Source: Aldehydirespirator sp965205155 (GTDB taxonomy: Bacteria > Actinomycetota > Acidimicrobiia > Acidimicrobiales > Aldehydirespiratoraceae). Taken from it: a stretch of 64,000 nucleotides of DNA. The stretch covers positions 3,720,001 through 3,784,000 of the forward strand of contig OZ242033.1 in assembly GCA_965205155.1 (NCBI GenBank), read 5' to 3'. A model generated the notes under the pieces. That model did not search any database. It was given only the letters and a program-made list of their open reading frames with translations, and was not told where the DNA came from. Both the position numbers and the translations under genes were made by a program. Positions 9,351 through 18,196 of the stretch are shown piece after piece; the first letter of the stretch is position 1; each line of letters opens with the position of its first letter.

Positions 9351-9570
9351 TTCGCGCTGACTTGTAGCCGTCGGCAAGCTCCTTGCCGAGCACTCTGTCG
9401 ATCGATACGCCGACCATCCAGCCTGTGTCGACGGCTCCCGCCACTCGCCTGGCGGCTGCTTTGGCCGAGTCGGGACTGGAACCGTGCTTCGGCGCGCTGG
9501 GCAGCGCCGCAACTAGATCGCTGATCGCAGTGAGGCTCTTGCGGATGCTCCAGGGACCTCTGCCACCCAT
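9343..9570 (-). CDS. Small paralogue 2: PDSAK/GKELADGYK protein
   Basis: 75 residues with a strong GGAGG ribosome site before ATG 9570. It carries the family's two blocks, SPDSAKAAARRVAGAV and VLGKELADGYKSAR, plus an N-terminal IRKSLTAISDL resembling the first residues of the flanking paralogues. No membrane segment and no known domain recognised. Its end overlaps the start of paralogue 3 by 8 nt, so the genes are probably one transcript. Function unknown. Confidence 0.65.
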   Translation of the reverse strand: MGGRGPWSIRKSLTAISDLVAALPSAPKHGSSPDSAKAAARRVAGAVDTGWMVGVSIDRVLGKELADGYKSARNE

Positions 9571-9590
9571 GTCTACGCCTCCAGTCGCAG

Positions 9591-9863
9591 CTACGCCTTC
9601 TTGCGAGCCTTCTTGTGGCCGTCGGCAAGCACCTTGCCGTACAACCCGTCGGCCGCGCTGCTGCCGGAGAAGCCGCCAGCTGGGCCCCCGGTCCCTGCCC
9701 CTCGGACGTGCATGGCGTCCTTCATCTGCTTGGCGGCTGCCTTGGCGGCTGCCTTGGCGGGATCAGGCGTCGATCCCCCCGTCGGCGCGTGCACTATGTG
9801 CATCACGAAATCGCCAGCAGCTTTCGCGAAGCTGAGGACGCGCTTGAGAGTTCTGCGGGTCAT
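9591..9863 (-). CDS. Small paralogue 1: PDPAK/GKVLADGHK protein
   Basis: 90 residues, ATG 9863 with an AAGGAT ribosome site. N-terminal RRTLKRVLSFAKAAGD, then TPDPAKAAAKAAAKQM, a glycine-rich stretch (GAGTGGPAGGFSGSS) and YGKVLADGHKKARKKA at the very end. It is basic with no membrane helix. It is first of three tandem paralogues on the minus strand, separated by 20 bp from the next. The repeated block order (basic helix, PDxAK-Ala helix, GKxLADGxK) argues that all three are real genes. Function not recognised. Confidence 0.65.
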   Translation of the reverse strand: MTRRTLKRVLSFAKAAGDFVMHIVHAPTGGSTPDPAKAAAKAAAKQMKDAMHVRGAGTGGPAGGFSGSSAADGLYGKVLADGHKKARKKA

Positions 9864-9912
9864 CGTGGATCCTTGTTGATCATGGCCCCCGGCGGGGCCG
9901 CCAACCTAGCAG

Positions 9913-10884
9913 CTAGCCGCCTTCGAGGCGGCGGCCGTCCTCTACCAGGTTGATCTCCCAGATCACCTTGTCGAGGGCGTCGGCCGAGGTGATCGTGGGG
10001 AACCTCAGAGGGTGCTCGTCGGTGACGCAGGTGGGCAGCGGCGACAGGATCGTCCATGGCGTGGGATGGGCGAACTGCACCACCGAGTAGCGGTCGCCGG
10101 TCTGGCCCTCGGCCGCGATCACCCGGTGGATTCCCGCACCGATAACGCCGTTGGTGAGGTGCTCGAGCATCATGCCGGTGTTGATGATGGCGCTGTCGGT
10201 GGGCGGGACGGCGTCGACCCAGCCATCGCTGGTGCGCACCTGCAGGCCCGGCGCGGTAGCCCGGGGCAGCATGGTGATGAGGTTGATGTCGCCGTGCTCG
10301 GCGGCCCACATGAAGCCGTCTGAGGGCGCGGTCTCCATGGGCGGGTAGTGGATGGCCCGGGTCAGGGTGGCGCCGTACTCGAGCATCACGTCGAAGAACT
10401 CCTCGTGGATTCCCAGCCCGACCGCGATCACCCGCAGCACCCGGCGCTGGATGTCGAGTACGGAGGCGTGGAAGCCGAGCAGCAGCTCGGTGACGCCGGG
10501 CTGGTCGTCCTCGGGCAGCGTGGGTGGCCCGTAGCGGTGGGGATAGCGCTGGCGGAGCGGGTGGCCCGGCGGCGCCGGCTCGCCCCAGTTGAGCATCTCC
10601 TTGAGGTCGGGGATGTCGGAGATGGCGGCCGTCTCGGTCATCATCGGCGTGTAGCCGGTCTGACCGTGGGATCCGGCCACGATGTAGCGGTCCTTGCGCT
10701 CCTGGGGCAGGTCGAAGAACGCCCTGAGCTGCCCGTACGCCTCATCGATCAGCCCCGGGCCCAAGTCGTGGGCCACGTAGACGAAACCGGTGGTCAGGCT
10801 GCGCATGACGCCGTCGACCACCGCGGCCCGCTCGGGACGCCCGCCCCGCTCGAACGCGATCAGGTCGACGTCGAGGATGCCCAT
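9913..10884 (-). CDS. Isopenicillin N synthase-like 2-oxoglutarate/Fe(II) oxygenase
   Basis: 323 residues. An N-terminal DIOX_N-like region is followed by the jelly-roll oxygenase core. The iron ligands are visible as His and Asp in AAEHGDINLITML and the distal His in GAGIHRVIA; RYSVVQF supplies the RxS motif that binds 2-oxoglutarate. Such enzymes hydroxylate, desaturate or cyclise small molecules, and actinobacteria often carry several in catabolic loci. ATG 10884 starts at the usual place before the DIOX_N block. It stands alone between the small paralogues and the LuxR gene, so the substrate is unknown. Confidence 0.85.
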   Translation of the reverse strand: MGILDVDLIAFERGGRPERAAVVDGVMRSLTTGFVYVAHDLGPGLIDEAYGQLRAFFDLPQERKDRYIVAGSHGQTGYTPMMTETAAISDIPDLKEMLNWGEPAPPGHPLRQRYPHRYGPPTLPEDDQPGVTELLLGFHASVLDIQRRVLRVIAVGLGIHEEFFDVMLEYGATLTRAIHYPPMETAPSDGFMWAAEHGDINLITMLPRATAPGLQVRTSDGWVDAVPPTDSAIINTGMMLEHLTNGVIGAGIHRVIAAEGQTGDRYSVVQFAHPTPWTILSPLPTCVTDEHPLRFPTITSADALDKVIWEINLVEDGRRLEGG

Positions 10885-10965
10885 GGGCCCAAGCTAACCG
10901 GCGCCTGTGGCATGTTCTCGGGGTGAACCGATCGACTGCGCATCGACTTGTGATCTCGGGTGCAC

Positions 10966-11679
10966 TCAGTCGAGAAGTCCCTCGGAGATGGCTTTGCGCA
11001 CTCCCTCGACCCGACCCGTCACACCGAGCTTGTGCCACAGTTCGGCGAGCCTCCGATAGATCGACCTCTCGGAGTAGCCCAGATCTGCTGCCACCTCGAC
11101 GACCGGCAGGCCGGACGCCAGCCTTGCCAGCAGCCGCCGCTCGTCCTCGCGGAGGTCTGTGTCCATGTGGTGTCTCAGGGTGTCCATGTGGCGCTGCACA
11201 GCACCAGCGGCCTTCACGAGGCGGTCGAGGCCCCGGCGGGTGGTCAGTCCGGCCAATAGGTCGTAGCGGACCACGGCCGGAACGGCGGTGCTGACCGGCG
11301 GCAACCGTGCCGGCGCCGATCCTGCCGGCCCAGACCGTTCCGAGGCGTGCCACTTGAAAATGCTGTCGCTGGCCTCGGTCAGGTGAGTCCTGACCAGCAC
11401 CCAGTCCCCGGCCAGGTCCGAGGGGATGTAGCATTCGTCCATCATGTCGGTGCAGCGACGGAACAGCGCTGCGATGTCCAGCAAGTAGGACCGCGGCAGA
11501 GACATGTCATAGATTTTCACGGCCTCGCGGTGGAACTCCGCTGTCCACGGGTCGCCGACCGTGCCCTCGGCGACGCCGAATTCATGGGCCTCTGCGATGG
11601 CGCAGGCCACCCCGACGATCCGTCCACAGGCCAAGTGGATCTGCGCGACCTCGGAATCCAGCAGCTCGACGCCCTCCAC
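10966..11679 (-). CDS. LuxR-type helix-turn-helix transcriptional regulator
   Basis: About 237 residues from GTG 11679; the frame stays open up to 11802 but that part looks non-coding, so the start is uncertain. The C-terminal 60 residues are a LuxR/GerE-type DNA-binding domain (LREDERRLLARLASGLPV, then VAADLGYSERSIYRRLAEL). The N-terminal part contains no receiver or PAS motif I can name and may be a ligand-sensing domain. It is divergent from nrdA. Target genes are unknown. Confidence 0.7.
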   Translation of the reverse strand: MEGVELLDSEVAQIHLACGRIVGVACAIAEAHEFGVAEGTVGDPWTAEFHREAVKIYDMSLPRSYLLDIAALFRRCTDMMDECYIPSDLAGDWVLVRTHLTEASDSIFKWHASERSGPAGSAPARLPPVSTAVPAVVRYDLLAGLTTRRGLDRLVKAAGAVQRHMDTLRHHMDTDLREDERRLLARLASGLPVVEVAADLGYSERSIYRRLAELWHKLGVTGRVEGVRKAISEGLLD

Positions 11680-12094
11680 TGGCCGAAAACTAGCAGAAGT
11701 GGTGCCTCCGGCCGGACACCGGGCTCGCTGAGCAACCGCCCGTACGGGCCGCGCTCCAGCCATCTGTCGACAGGCGTTGCCGGCGTGTCGTCGCAACATC
11801 ACGACCAGTCACTCGACACCAGCCTGGCTAGGACTGAGGAGGCTGCGCCATGGACGAGTGTGACGCCGAAGACGAGTCCGCGCGTGCACCGGGGCTGGAC
11901 GGCGCGACGCGGGGCAGAGCGCCCGGAGGGGCGCAAAGACGCAGGTCGGAGGGTCGGAACCGGGCGGACTTGACACAGGTGTAGTTTCAGTGCTGTAATT
12001 TCGGGTCCGTAGTTTGTTGCAGGGTTGAGGCGGGCGGATGCCACGACCGACCGGCTACGTCGGCTGGCGACAACGCACAAGAAAGGAGGCGCAT
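11680..12094. other. Intergenic region between the LuxR-type gene and nrdA
   Basis: 415 bp without a convincing gene. It holds the divergent control regions. The only element I can support is the nrdA promoter at 11970-11999 and the AAAGGAGG ribosome site just before nrdA. I looked for an NrdR-box pair near the promoter and could not find a clear one. Confidence 0.6.
11970..11999 (+). promoter_or_regulatory. nrdA promoter
   Basis: A consensus -35 TTGACA at 11970-11975 and a -10 TGTAAT at 11994-11999 with an 18-bp spacer, about 95 bp before the nrdA GTG. It is unusually close to the vegetative sigma consensus for this GC-rich DNA. Confidence 0.6.
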
Positions 12095-14548
12095 GTGACC
12101 GTCATGCAGGAGCGGCTCACGACCGTCGTCCACCCCGCCAACGTCGCCCCGGCGGCGGCCGTGCCCACCACTATGCGCGTTCGCAAGCGCAACGGCAGCC
12201 TCGAGCCAGTCGACGTGAACAAGATCGTCAACGCGGTGGCCCGGGCTGCCGAGGGCCTGCTCGGCGTCGATCCCCTGACCGTGAGCACCCGCACCATCGC
12301 CGCGCTCGCCGACGGGGCCACCACCCGCGAACTCGACGAACTGAGCATCCGCACCGCGGCCGGCCTCATCGTGGAGGAGCCCAACTACTCGAAGCTGGCG
12401 GCCCGCATGCTGGCCACCTACATCGACAAGGAAGTCCGCAACCAGAACATCCCGTGGTTCTCCGAGGCCATAGAGACCGGTCACAGGCTCGGGTTGATCG
12501 GCGACGAGACCGCGGAGTTCGTGCGGGCCCACTCCCCCGGCCTCAACGCAGCCATCGACTCCGGCCGGGACCGCAATTTCGAGTTCTTCGGCTTGCGCAC
12601 CGTCTACGACCGGTACCTCCTGCGCCACCCCGACACCCGTCTGGTGATCGAGACCCCGCAGTACTTCATGCTGCGGGTCGCCTGCGGTCTGAGCACCGAC
12701 CCCGACGAGGCCATCCGCTTCTACGACCTGATCTCCTCGCTGGCCTACCTGCCGTCGAGCCCCACCCTGTTCAACTCGGGGACGATGCACCCGCAGATGT
12801 CGAGCTGCTACCTGCTCGACTCCCCCGAGGACTCTCTGGAGGGCATCTACCAGCGCTACACCGACATCGCCAGGCTCTCGAAGTACGCGGGGGGCATCGG
12901 CGTCGGCTGGCACCGGGTCCGCTCCAAGGGATCGCTGATCCGGGGAACCAACGGCCTGTCCAACGGCATCGTCCCCTGGCTCAAGACCCTCGACTCGTCG
13001 GTGGCCGCCGTCAACCAGGGGGGCCGCCGCAAGGGAGCGGCCTGCGTCTACCTGGAGACCTGGCACGCCGACGTCGAGCAGTTCCTGGAGCTGCGGGACA
13101 ACACCGGCGACCACGCCCGGCGCACCCACAACATCAACCTCGCCAACTGGGTGCCCGACCTCTTCATGGAGCGGGTGGAGAAGGACTGGCAGTGGAGCCT
13201 GTTCGATCCCAAGAAGGTGCCCGAGCTGACCGACACCTACGGCGACGAGTTCCGGGCCATCTACGAAAAGGCCGAGGCCGACGGGCGCTACGAGACGCAA
13301 GTACAGGCCCGCCAGCTCTACACCCGGATGATGCGGACCCTGGCCGAGACCGGCAACGGCTGGATGACGTTCAAGGACGCCTCCAACGCCAAGTGCAACC
13401 AGACCGGCCCAGGATCCGGCGGCGACGCCAACTCCCGCGACCGGGTCGTGCACCTGTCCAATCTGTGCACCGAGATCATCGAGGTGACCAGTGCGGAGGA
13501 GACCGCGGTCTGCAACCTCGGCTCGGTCAACCTCGGCGCGTTCGTGCCGCGCGCCACGGCCGCCTCCAACGGCAGCGCCCCGGCGGGCTTCGACTTCGAG
13601 CGGCTCGGCGAGGTGGTGCGCCTGGTGGTCGGCTTCCTCGACCGCGTCATCGACATCAACTACTACCCGACCGGTGAGTCGGCGTCCTCCAACCGCCGCT
13701 GGCGCCCGGTGGGTCTGGGCCTCATGGGCCTGCAGGACGTGTTCTTCAAGCTGGGCCTGGCCTTCGACTCCGCCGAGGCCCGCAACCTCAGCGGCCGCAT
13801 CTCCGAGGAGATCTACTTCAACGCCCTGTGGGCCTCCACCGAGCTGGCCGAGGCCGACGGGGCCCATCCCGGCTTCGCCGAGACCCGGGCCGCGGCCGGC
13901 GATCTGCAGTTCGACCTCTGGAACACCGAGCCGTCCGACCCCGATCGCTGGGGTCCGCTGCGCGAACGGATCGCAAAGCACGGTCTGCGCAACTCGCTGC
14001 TGATCGCCATCGCCCCGACGGCCACCATCGCGGCCATCGCGGGCTGCTACGAGTGCATCGAGCCGCAGGTGTCGAACCTGTTCAAGCGCGAGACCCTCTC
14101 GGGCGAGTTCATGCAGGTGAACCGGTACCTCGTGGCCGAGCTGAAGGCACGGGGACTGTGGGACGACAGGATGATCGGGGACGTCAAGAAGGCCGAGGGC
14201 TCGATCCAGCAGATCGAGCGCATCCCGGCCGACATCCGGGCCGTCTACCGCACCGCTTGGGAGATCCCGCAGCGCTCCCTCATCGAGATGGCCGCCGGCC
14301 GGGGCGCCTTCATCGACCAGAGCCAGTCGCTCAACCTGTTCATGGAGGCTCCCACCATCGGGAAGCTGTCGTCGATGTACATGTACGCGTGGAAGCAGGG
14401 CCTCAAGACCACCTACTACCTGCGATCGAGGCCGGCGACGCGCATCAACCAGACCACCACCAACGGCTCGGGCGGCTCCGAGCCCGGCGCCGAGGCCGCG
14501 GTGGCCTGCTCCCTTGAGAACCCTGAGACCTGCGAGGCGTGCGACTGA
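12095..14548 (+). CDS. nrdA: Ribonucleoside-diphosphate reductase, large (alpha) subunit
   Basis: 817-residue class I ribonucleotide reductase subunit that makes deoxyribonucleotides with NrdB. An ATP-cone (RVRKRNGSLEPVDVNKIV) opens the protein. The catalytic barrel shows NSGTMHPQMSSC, NLCTEI and CNLGSVNL, which carry the redox and active-site cysteines. The C terminus ends in a CEACD tail that passes electrons from thioredoxin or glutaredoxin. GTG 12095 was chosen for its AAAGGAGG site; an ATG two bases earlier is in another frame and stops at once. nrdB overlaps its stop by 1 nt (TGATG). Confidence 0.95.
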   Translation: MTVMQERLTTVVHPANVAPAAAVPTTMRVRKRNGSLEPVDVNKIVNAVARAAEGLLGVDPLTVSTRTIAALADGATTRELDELSIRTAAGLIVEEPNYSKLAARMLATYIDKEVRNQNIPWFSEAIETGHRLGLIGDETAEFVRAHSPGLNAAIDSGRDRNFEFFGLRTVYDRYLLRHPDTRLVIETPQYFMLRVACGLSTDPDEAIRFYDLISSLAYLPSSPTLFNSGTMHPQMSSCYLLDSPEDSLEGIYQRYTDIARLSKYAGGIGVGWHRVRSKGSLIRGTNGLSNGIVPWLKTLDSSVAAVNQGGRRKGAACVYLETWHADVEQFLELRDNTGDHARRTHNINLANWVPDLFMERVEKDWQWSLFDPKKVPELTDTYGDEFRAIYEKAEADGRYETQVQARQLYTRMMRTLAETGNGWMTFKDASNAKCNQTGPGSGGDANSRDRVVHLSNLCTEIIEVTSAEETAVCNLGSVNLGAFVPRATAASNGSAPAGFDFERLGEVVRLVVGFLDRVIDINYYPTGESASSNRRWRPVGLGLMGLQDVFFKLGLAFDSAEARNLSGRISEEIYFNALWASTELAEADGAHPGFAETRAAAGDLQFDLWNTEPSDPDRWGPLRERIAKHGLRNSLLIAIAPTATIAAIAGCYECIEPQVSNLFKRETLSGEFMQVNRYLVAELKARGLWDDRMIGDVKKAEGSIQQIERIPADIRAVYRTAWEIPQRSLIEMAAGRGAFIDQSQSLNLFMEAPTIGKLSSMYMYAWKQGLKTTYYLRSRPATRINQTTTNGSGGSEPGAEAAVACSLENPETCEACD

Positions 14549-15675
14549 TGGCCATCACCGACATCTCTGTTGATCGGATCGATCTCCCGGGCCGGGACTC
14601 TGCCGTTCCCGCCCCTCCCGCAGGCTTCCAGCCTGAAACGGAGGCCGAGCCCCGGCCCGGGCAACCCTCGCTCCGGTCCAACATCTTGGATCCGGGCTTC
14701 GACCTGACGCTGCGACCCATGCGCTACCCGCAGTTCTTCGAGATGTACCGCGATGCGATCAAGAACACCTGGACAGTCGACGAGATCGACTTCTCCGACG
14801 ACCTAGTCGACCTCGACCGCAAGCTCATGCCGGCCGAGAAGCATCTGATACGCCGGCTCGTGGCCTTCTTCGCCACCGGCGACTCGATCGTGGCCAACAA
14901 CCTCGTCCTCAACCTCTACGAGCACATCAACGCGCCCGAGGCCCGGATGTACCTGTCGCGTCAACTGTTCGAAGAGGCGCTGCACGTGCAGTTCTACCTG
15001 AACCTCCTCGACAACTACATCCCCGACCACGACGAGCGGGCCGAGGCGTTCGCCGCCATCGAGAACATCCCGTCGATCAGGGCCAAGGCGGAGTTCTGCT
15101 TCAAGTGGATGGACTCCGTGGGCGACGGACCGCTCCGCACCGCGGCCGGCCGCCGCCGGTTCCTGCTGAACCTGATCTGCTTCGCGGCCTGCATCGAGGG
15201 CCTGTTCTTCTTCGCCGCCTTCGCCTACGTGTACTTCCTGCGATCCAAGGGTCTGCTCAACGGGCTGGCCGCGGGCACCAACTGGGTGTTCCGCGACGAG
15301 TCGATGCACATGAACTTCGCCTTCGCAGTGATCCACACGGTGCGCAGCGAGGAGCCCGAACTGTTCGACGAGGAACTGAGCCGCGACATCAGCGACATGA
15401 TGGCCGAGGCGGTGGACGCCGAGCACCAGTTCGCCGCGGACCTCCTGGGCGAGGGCGTGCCGGGCATGTCGGTGGCCGACACCCGGTCGTACCTCGAGTT
15501 CGTGGCCGACCAGAGGCTGATGCAGCTCGGCCTGCCGAGGCGCTTCGGTAGCCGCAATCCGTTCTCGTTCATGGAGCTGCAGGACGTGCAGGAGCTGTCC
15601 AACTTCTTCGAGCGCACCGTGTCCGCCTACCAGGTGGGTGTGGAGGGCGAGGTCTCCTTCGACGAGGACTTCTAA
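14548..15675 (+). CDS. nrdB: Ribonucleoside-diphosphate reductase, small (beta) subunit
   Basis: 375-residue ferritin-like subunit that generates the radical used by NrdA. Metal ligands are visible in FATGDSIVANN, FEEALHVQFY (Glu143, His146), CIEGLFFF and FRDESMHMNF. Tyr150, four residues after His146, sits where the E. coli radical tyrosine lies, so this looks like a tyrosyl-radical enzyme and not the phenylalanine (Ic) type. ATG 14548 overlaps the nrdA stop; a GTG nine bases upstream is the alternative. The first 50 residues are Pro/Glu-rich and probably disordered. Confidence 0.95.
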   Translation: MAITDISVDRIDLPGRDSAVPAPPAGFQPETEAEPRPGQPSLRSNILDPGFDLTLRPMRYPQFFEMYRDAIKNTWTVDEIDFSDDLVDLDRKLMPAEKHLIRRLVAFFATGDSIVANNLVLNLYEHINAPEARMYLSRQLFEEALHVQFYLNLLDNYIPDHDERAEAFAAIENIPSIRAKAEFCFKWMDSVGDGPLRTAAGRRRFLLNLICFAACIEGLFFFAAFAYVYFLRSKGLLNGLAAGTNWVFRDESMHMNFAFAVIHTVRSEEPELFDEELSRDISDMMAEAVDAEHQFAADLLGEGVPGMSVADTRSYLEFVADQRLMQLGLPRRFGSRNPFSFMELQDVQELSNFFERTVSAYQVGVEGEVSFDEDF

Positions 15676-15705
15676 GACCGGGCTCGCCTGGTTGAGGCTT
15701 ATGTG

Positions 15706-15719
15706 TCCGCAATTGCGGA
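15706..15719. promoter_or_regulatory. Perfect 14-bp palindrome between nrdB and the GPP34 gene
   Basis: TCCGCAATTGCGGA, perfectly self-complementary, centred 28 bp before the GPP34-like start and 30 bp after the nrdB stop. It is AT-centred and not followed by a T-run, so an operator is more likely than a terminator. Confidence 0.45.
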
Positions 15720-15740
15720 TCATGTGATACACAAGGCGCC

Positions 15741-16394
15741 ATGTTGAGATTCGCAGAGGAGATCGTCCTGCTGTCGCTGCGGGACGACGACGGCAAGTTC
15801 GTGCCGGTGCCGACTGTATCCATGCAGCATGCGCTGGCGGGGGCGGTGCTCATGGACCTGGCTCTGGAGAACCGGATCGACACCGATCCCGAGAACCTCG
15901 TCCTGGTCGACTCCACGCCGGTGGGCGACAGCCTGCTCGACCCGACGCTGGAGATGATCGCAGCCGGTGAGCAGCACGACGCCCGCTACTGGGTGGAGCA
16001 GACAGCCCGGGGGGGCGACGCCATCCGCGACGAGGCTCTGGCCCGTCTGATCGAGCGGGGCATCCTCGAGCAGCACGAGGAGCGGTTCCTGTGGGTCTTC
16101 CGCTCCCGGCGCTACCCGGTGATCGACGGCCGCGAGGAGCGCGAGGTGAAGCTGCGCATCCTGGGCGTTCTCCTGAGCGATGAGATCCCCGACCCGCGGG
16201 ACATCGTGATCATCTGCCTCGCGGACGCCTGCGGAATACTGCGCCACCTCCTGCCGAAGCGGGAGCTCGAAGGGGTGCGCGACCGCATCGAGCAGGTCCG
16301 CAAGCTGGACCTGATAGGCCAGGCCATGGCCCAGGCCATCCACGACATCGAGGTGTGGCTGGCCGCCAGCCGCATAGAGGGCCGTATCTTCTAG
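15741..16394 (+). CDS. GPP34 (Golgi phosphoprotein 3-like) family protein
   Basis: 217 residues with the GPP34 layout: MLRFAEEIVLLSLRDDDGKF at the start, AGAVLMDLALENRI, a central region, and a C-terminal half with LLSDEIPDPRDIVIICLADACG and IGQAMAQAIHDIEVWLAAS. Eukaryotic members bind phosphatidylinositol phosphate; bacterial members are common in actinobacteria and their role is poorly known. It follows nrdB by 65 bp but a palindrome separates them, so it may have its own promoter. The IS-disrupted gene follows immediately downstream. Confidence 0.8.
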   Translation: MLRFAEEIVLLSLRDDDGKFVPVPTVSMQHALAGAVLMDLALENRIDTDPENLVLVDSTPVGDSLLDPTLEMIAAGEQHDARYWVEQTARGGDAIRDEALARLIERGILEQHEERFLWVFRSRRYPVIDGREEREVKLRILGVLLSDEIPDPRDIVIICLADACGILRHLLPKRELEGVRDRIEQVRKLDLIGQAMAQAIHDIEVWLAASRIEGRIF

Positions 16395-16625
16395 CCCTGC
16401 TCCTGAGTCGGAGGCGCAGAACTTCTAGGCCACCTCGGACATCAACTAAACGCCACGACGACGAGCGTCGCAGCATTTCCCACAAGGCGATACATGACAA
16501 GTTCACTGGCCGACTGCTGCCGCCCGGGCCGGGACTGGAGGCTGAACTGCAAGCATTCGGCGTTACGACAAAGTCAGCAGCCAAGGCAAGGCAAACTCTT
16601 CAGCGATCTGCCGAGGCTGCAGGGT
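16395..16625 (+). pseudogene. Left fragment of a gene interrupted by the IS256 element
   Basis: The open frame reads coding-like sequence from about 16440, including HDKFTGRLLPPGPGLEAEL and AFGVTTKSAAKARQTLQRS, then SAEAAG up to the insertion. No acceptable start codon is present in this frame after the GPP34 stop, so the 5' end is also missing or altered. The fragment ends exactly in the 9-bp duplication CTGCAGGGT. Joined to 19277 it continues in the same phase (see the right fragment). The family is uncertain: the reconstructed centre and tail recall DUF5343-type proteins from memory only. Confidence 0.6.
16617..16625. repeat. Left copy of the 9-bp target-site duplication
   Basis: CTGCAGGGT, repeated exactly at 19268-19276. 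IS256-family elements typically duplicate 8-9 bp on insertion. Confidence 0.8.
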
Positions 16626-16741
16626 GGCAGCGTCCCGCCGAGTGGTGGGGTTTGAGGTAGTCGGAGGGGTCCACCTGTAGGGGGGCCATCGGCGTGATTC
16701 TCGGTGAGAAATCTGACCCACTCATCGAGGAGGACACACCG

Positions 16742-17971
16742 ATGACCCTGTCTGATTCTGCCACGGCGCAGCTGTGGGAGACCTTCCGCGCTTCAGGCGG
16801 CGCGGGCTTGATCCGCGACGCGGTGGAGCTGGTGCTCCAGGAGCTGATCGAGGCCGAGGCCACCGAAGCGATCGGCGCCAGCCGCTATGAGCGCAGCGAC
16901 ATGCGTGTGACTGAGCGCAACGGGCACCGCAGCCGTCTGTTGGCCACCCAGGCCGGGGATGTGGAGCTGAAGATCCCCAAGCTGCGCAAGGGCAGCTTCT
17001 TCCCGTCGATGCTCGAGCCGCGCCGGCGCATCGACCGGGCGTTGTGGGCGGTGGTGATGGAGGCCTATGTGGCCGGGGTGTCGACGCGGTCAGTCGATGA
17101 CCTGGTGGCCGCGCTGGGCGCGGAGTCCGGCATCTCGCGCTCTGAGGTGTCGCGCATCTGCGCGGGTCTCGACGAGGGCGTGGAGGCGTTCCGCACCCGG
17201 CGCTTGGACCACATCGAGTTCCCCTACGTCTACTTGGACGCCACCTATCTCAATGTGCGCAACAGCGTGTCTCAGCCCGCGTCGATGGCCACCGTCGTGG
17301 CCACCGGAGTCGCCTCAGACGGCAACCGCGAGGTGCTGGGATGCGATGTCGGCGACAGCGAGAGCGAGGGGTTCTGGCAGCAGTTCCTGGGCTCGTTGCG
17401 CGACCGGGGCCTCACCGGTGTGCAGCTGGTGATCTCTGATGCTCACCGCGGGCTCGCGGCCGCCGCCGGGCGACACTTCCAGGGCGCGGCCCGCCAGCGA
17501 TGTCGGGTGCACTTCATCCGGAACCTGCTGGCGGTGGTGCCCAAGACGCACCAGCACATGGCCGCCGCGGTGTTCAGAACCATCTTCGCGCAGCCCGACG
17601 CCACCGCGGTGACCGAAGCCTGGGACCAGGTCACCGACCAGCTCGCCGCCAGCTTCGCGAAGGTGGGCCCTCTCATGGCCGGCGCCAGAACCGAGGTCCT
17701 CGCCTTCGCCGCGTTCCCCCGAGCGCACTGGCAGAAGATCTGGTCCACCAACCCCCTCGAACGCATCAACAAAGAGATCAAACGCCGATCACGCGTCGTG
17801 GGCATCTTCCCCAACGAGGCCTCCGCCATCCGACTCGTCGGAGCCATCCTCTCCGACCTCCACGACGAATGGCAGGCAACCGACCGCCGCTACCTCTCAG
17901 AGGACTCCATGAGCCTGCTCTACCCCGAGCGCGATAGTCTCGCCACAGCCGAGCTCACAGCCGGCGACTAA
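16742..17971 (+). CDS. IS256-family (Mutator-like) transposase
   Basis: 409-residue DDE transposase. Recognisable family blocks: the N-terminal LIRDAVELVLQELIEAEATE, then NGHRSRLLATQAGDVELKIP, VYLDATYLNVR with the first Asp, LVISDAHRGLAAA with the second Asp, RCRVHFIRNLLA, and the glutamate-bearing WSTNPLERINKEIKRR. ATG 16742 follows a GAGGAGG ribosome site; an in-frame ATG at 16694 is less likely. The gene appears intact, so mobility depends on whether the right end, split by IS110, still works. Confidence 0.93.
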   Translation: MTLSDSATAQLWETFRASGGAGLIRDAVELVLQELIEAEATEAIGASRYERSDMRVTERNGHRSRLLATQAGDVELKIPKLRKGSFFPSMLEPRRRIDRALWAVVMEAYVAGVSTRSVDDLVAALGAESGISRSEVSRICAGLDEGVEAFRTRRLDHIEFPYVYLDATYLNVRNSVSQPASMATVVATGVASDGNREVLGCDVGDSESEGFWQQFLGSLRDRGLTGVQLVISDAHRGLAAAAGRHFQGAARQRCRVHFIRNLLAVVPKTHQHMAAAVFRTIFAQPDATAVTEAWDQVTDQLAASFAKVGPLMAGARTEVLAFAAFPRAHWQKIWSTNPLERINKEIKRRSRVVGIFPNEASAIRLVGAILSDLHDEWQATDRRYLSEDSMSLLYPERDSLATAELTAGD

Positions 17972-18196
17972 TCACCGAGGCTCAACCCCAAAGTCCACCA
18001 CTTCACTCAGTGCATGATTGGCGGGTGTTGCCGGCTCGCTCTACCACTTCATGCCCTTGTGGCCAGGTCCCGTCTTGCGGCCGGCGACACGATGCGGACC
18101 GGCCGGTGTGGCTTGATAGGAGCGTGGCATCGCCCCCACTGAGTTGTGCCCGCCGACCGGTCCTTGCACCGTTCACCTGCGAAAGGCAACTCCGTC
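17972..18196 (+). other. Non-coding stretch: IS256 right inner end and IS110 left end
   Basis: 17972-18008 is the inner part of the IS256 right inverted repeat. From about 18009 the IS110-family left end begins and runs about 188 nt to its transposase. In IS110-group elements this end encodes the bridge (seeker) RNA that guides recombination. The length fits, but I did not fold it or match target and donor loops. Confidence 0.45.

Noticed and set aside
12000..12094. NrdR boxes before nrdA
   Set aside because: No pair of sites resembling the NrdR consensus was found near the promoter by eye.
16641..18002. IS256 element bounded by AGTGGTGG/CCACCACT
   Set aside because: Flanks of this interval show no target duplication; the outer 9-bp repeat with restored reading frame fits better, and the inner match is explained as part of the inverted repeats.
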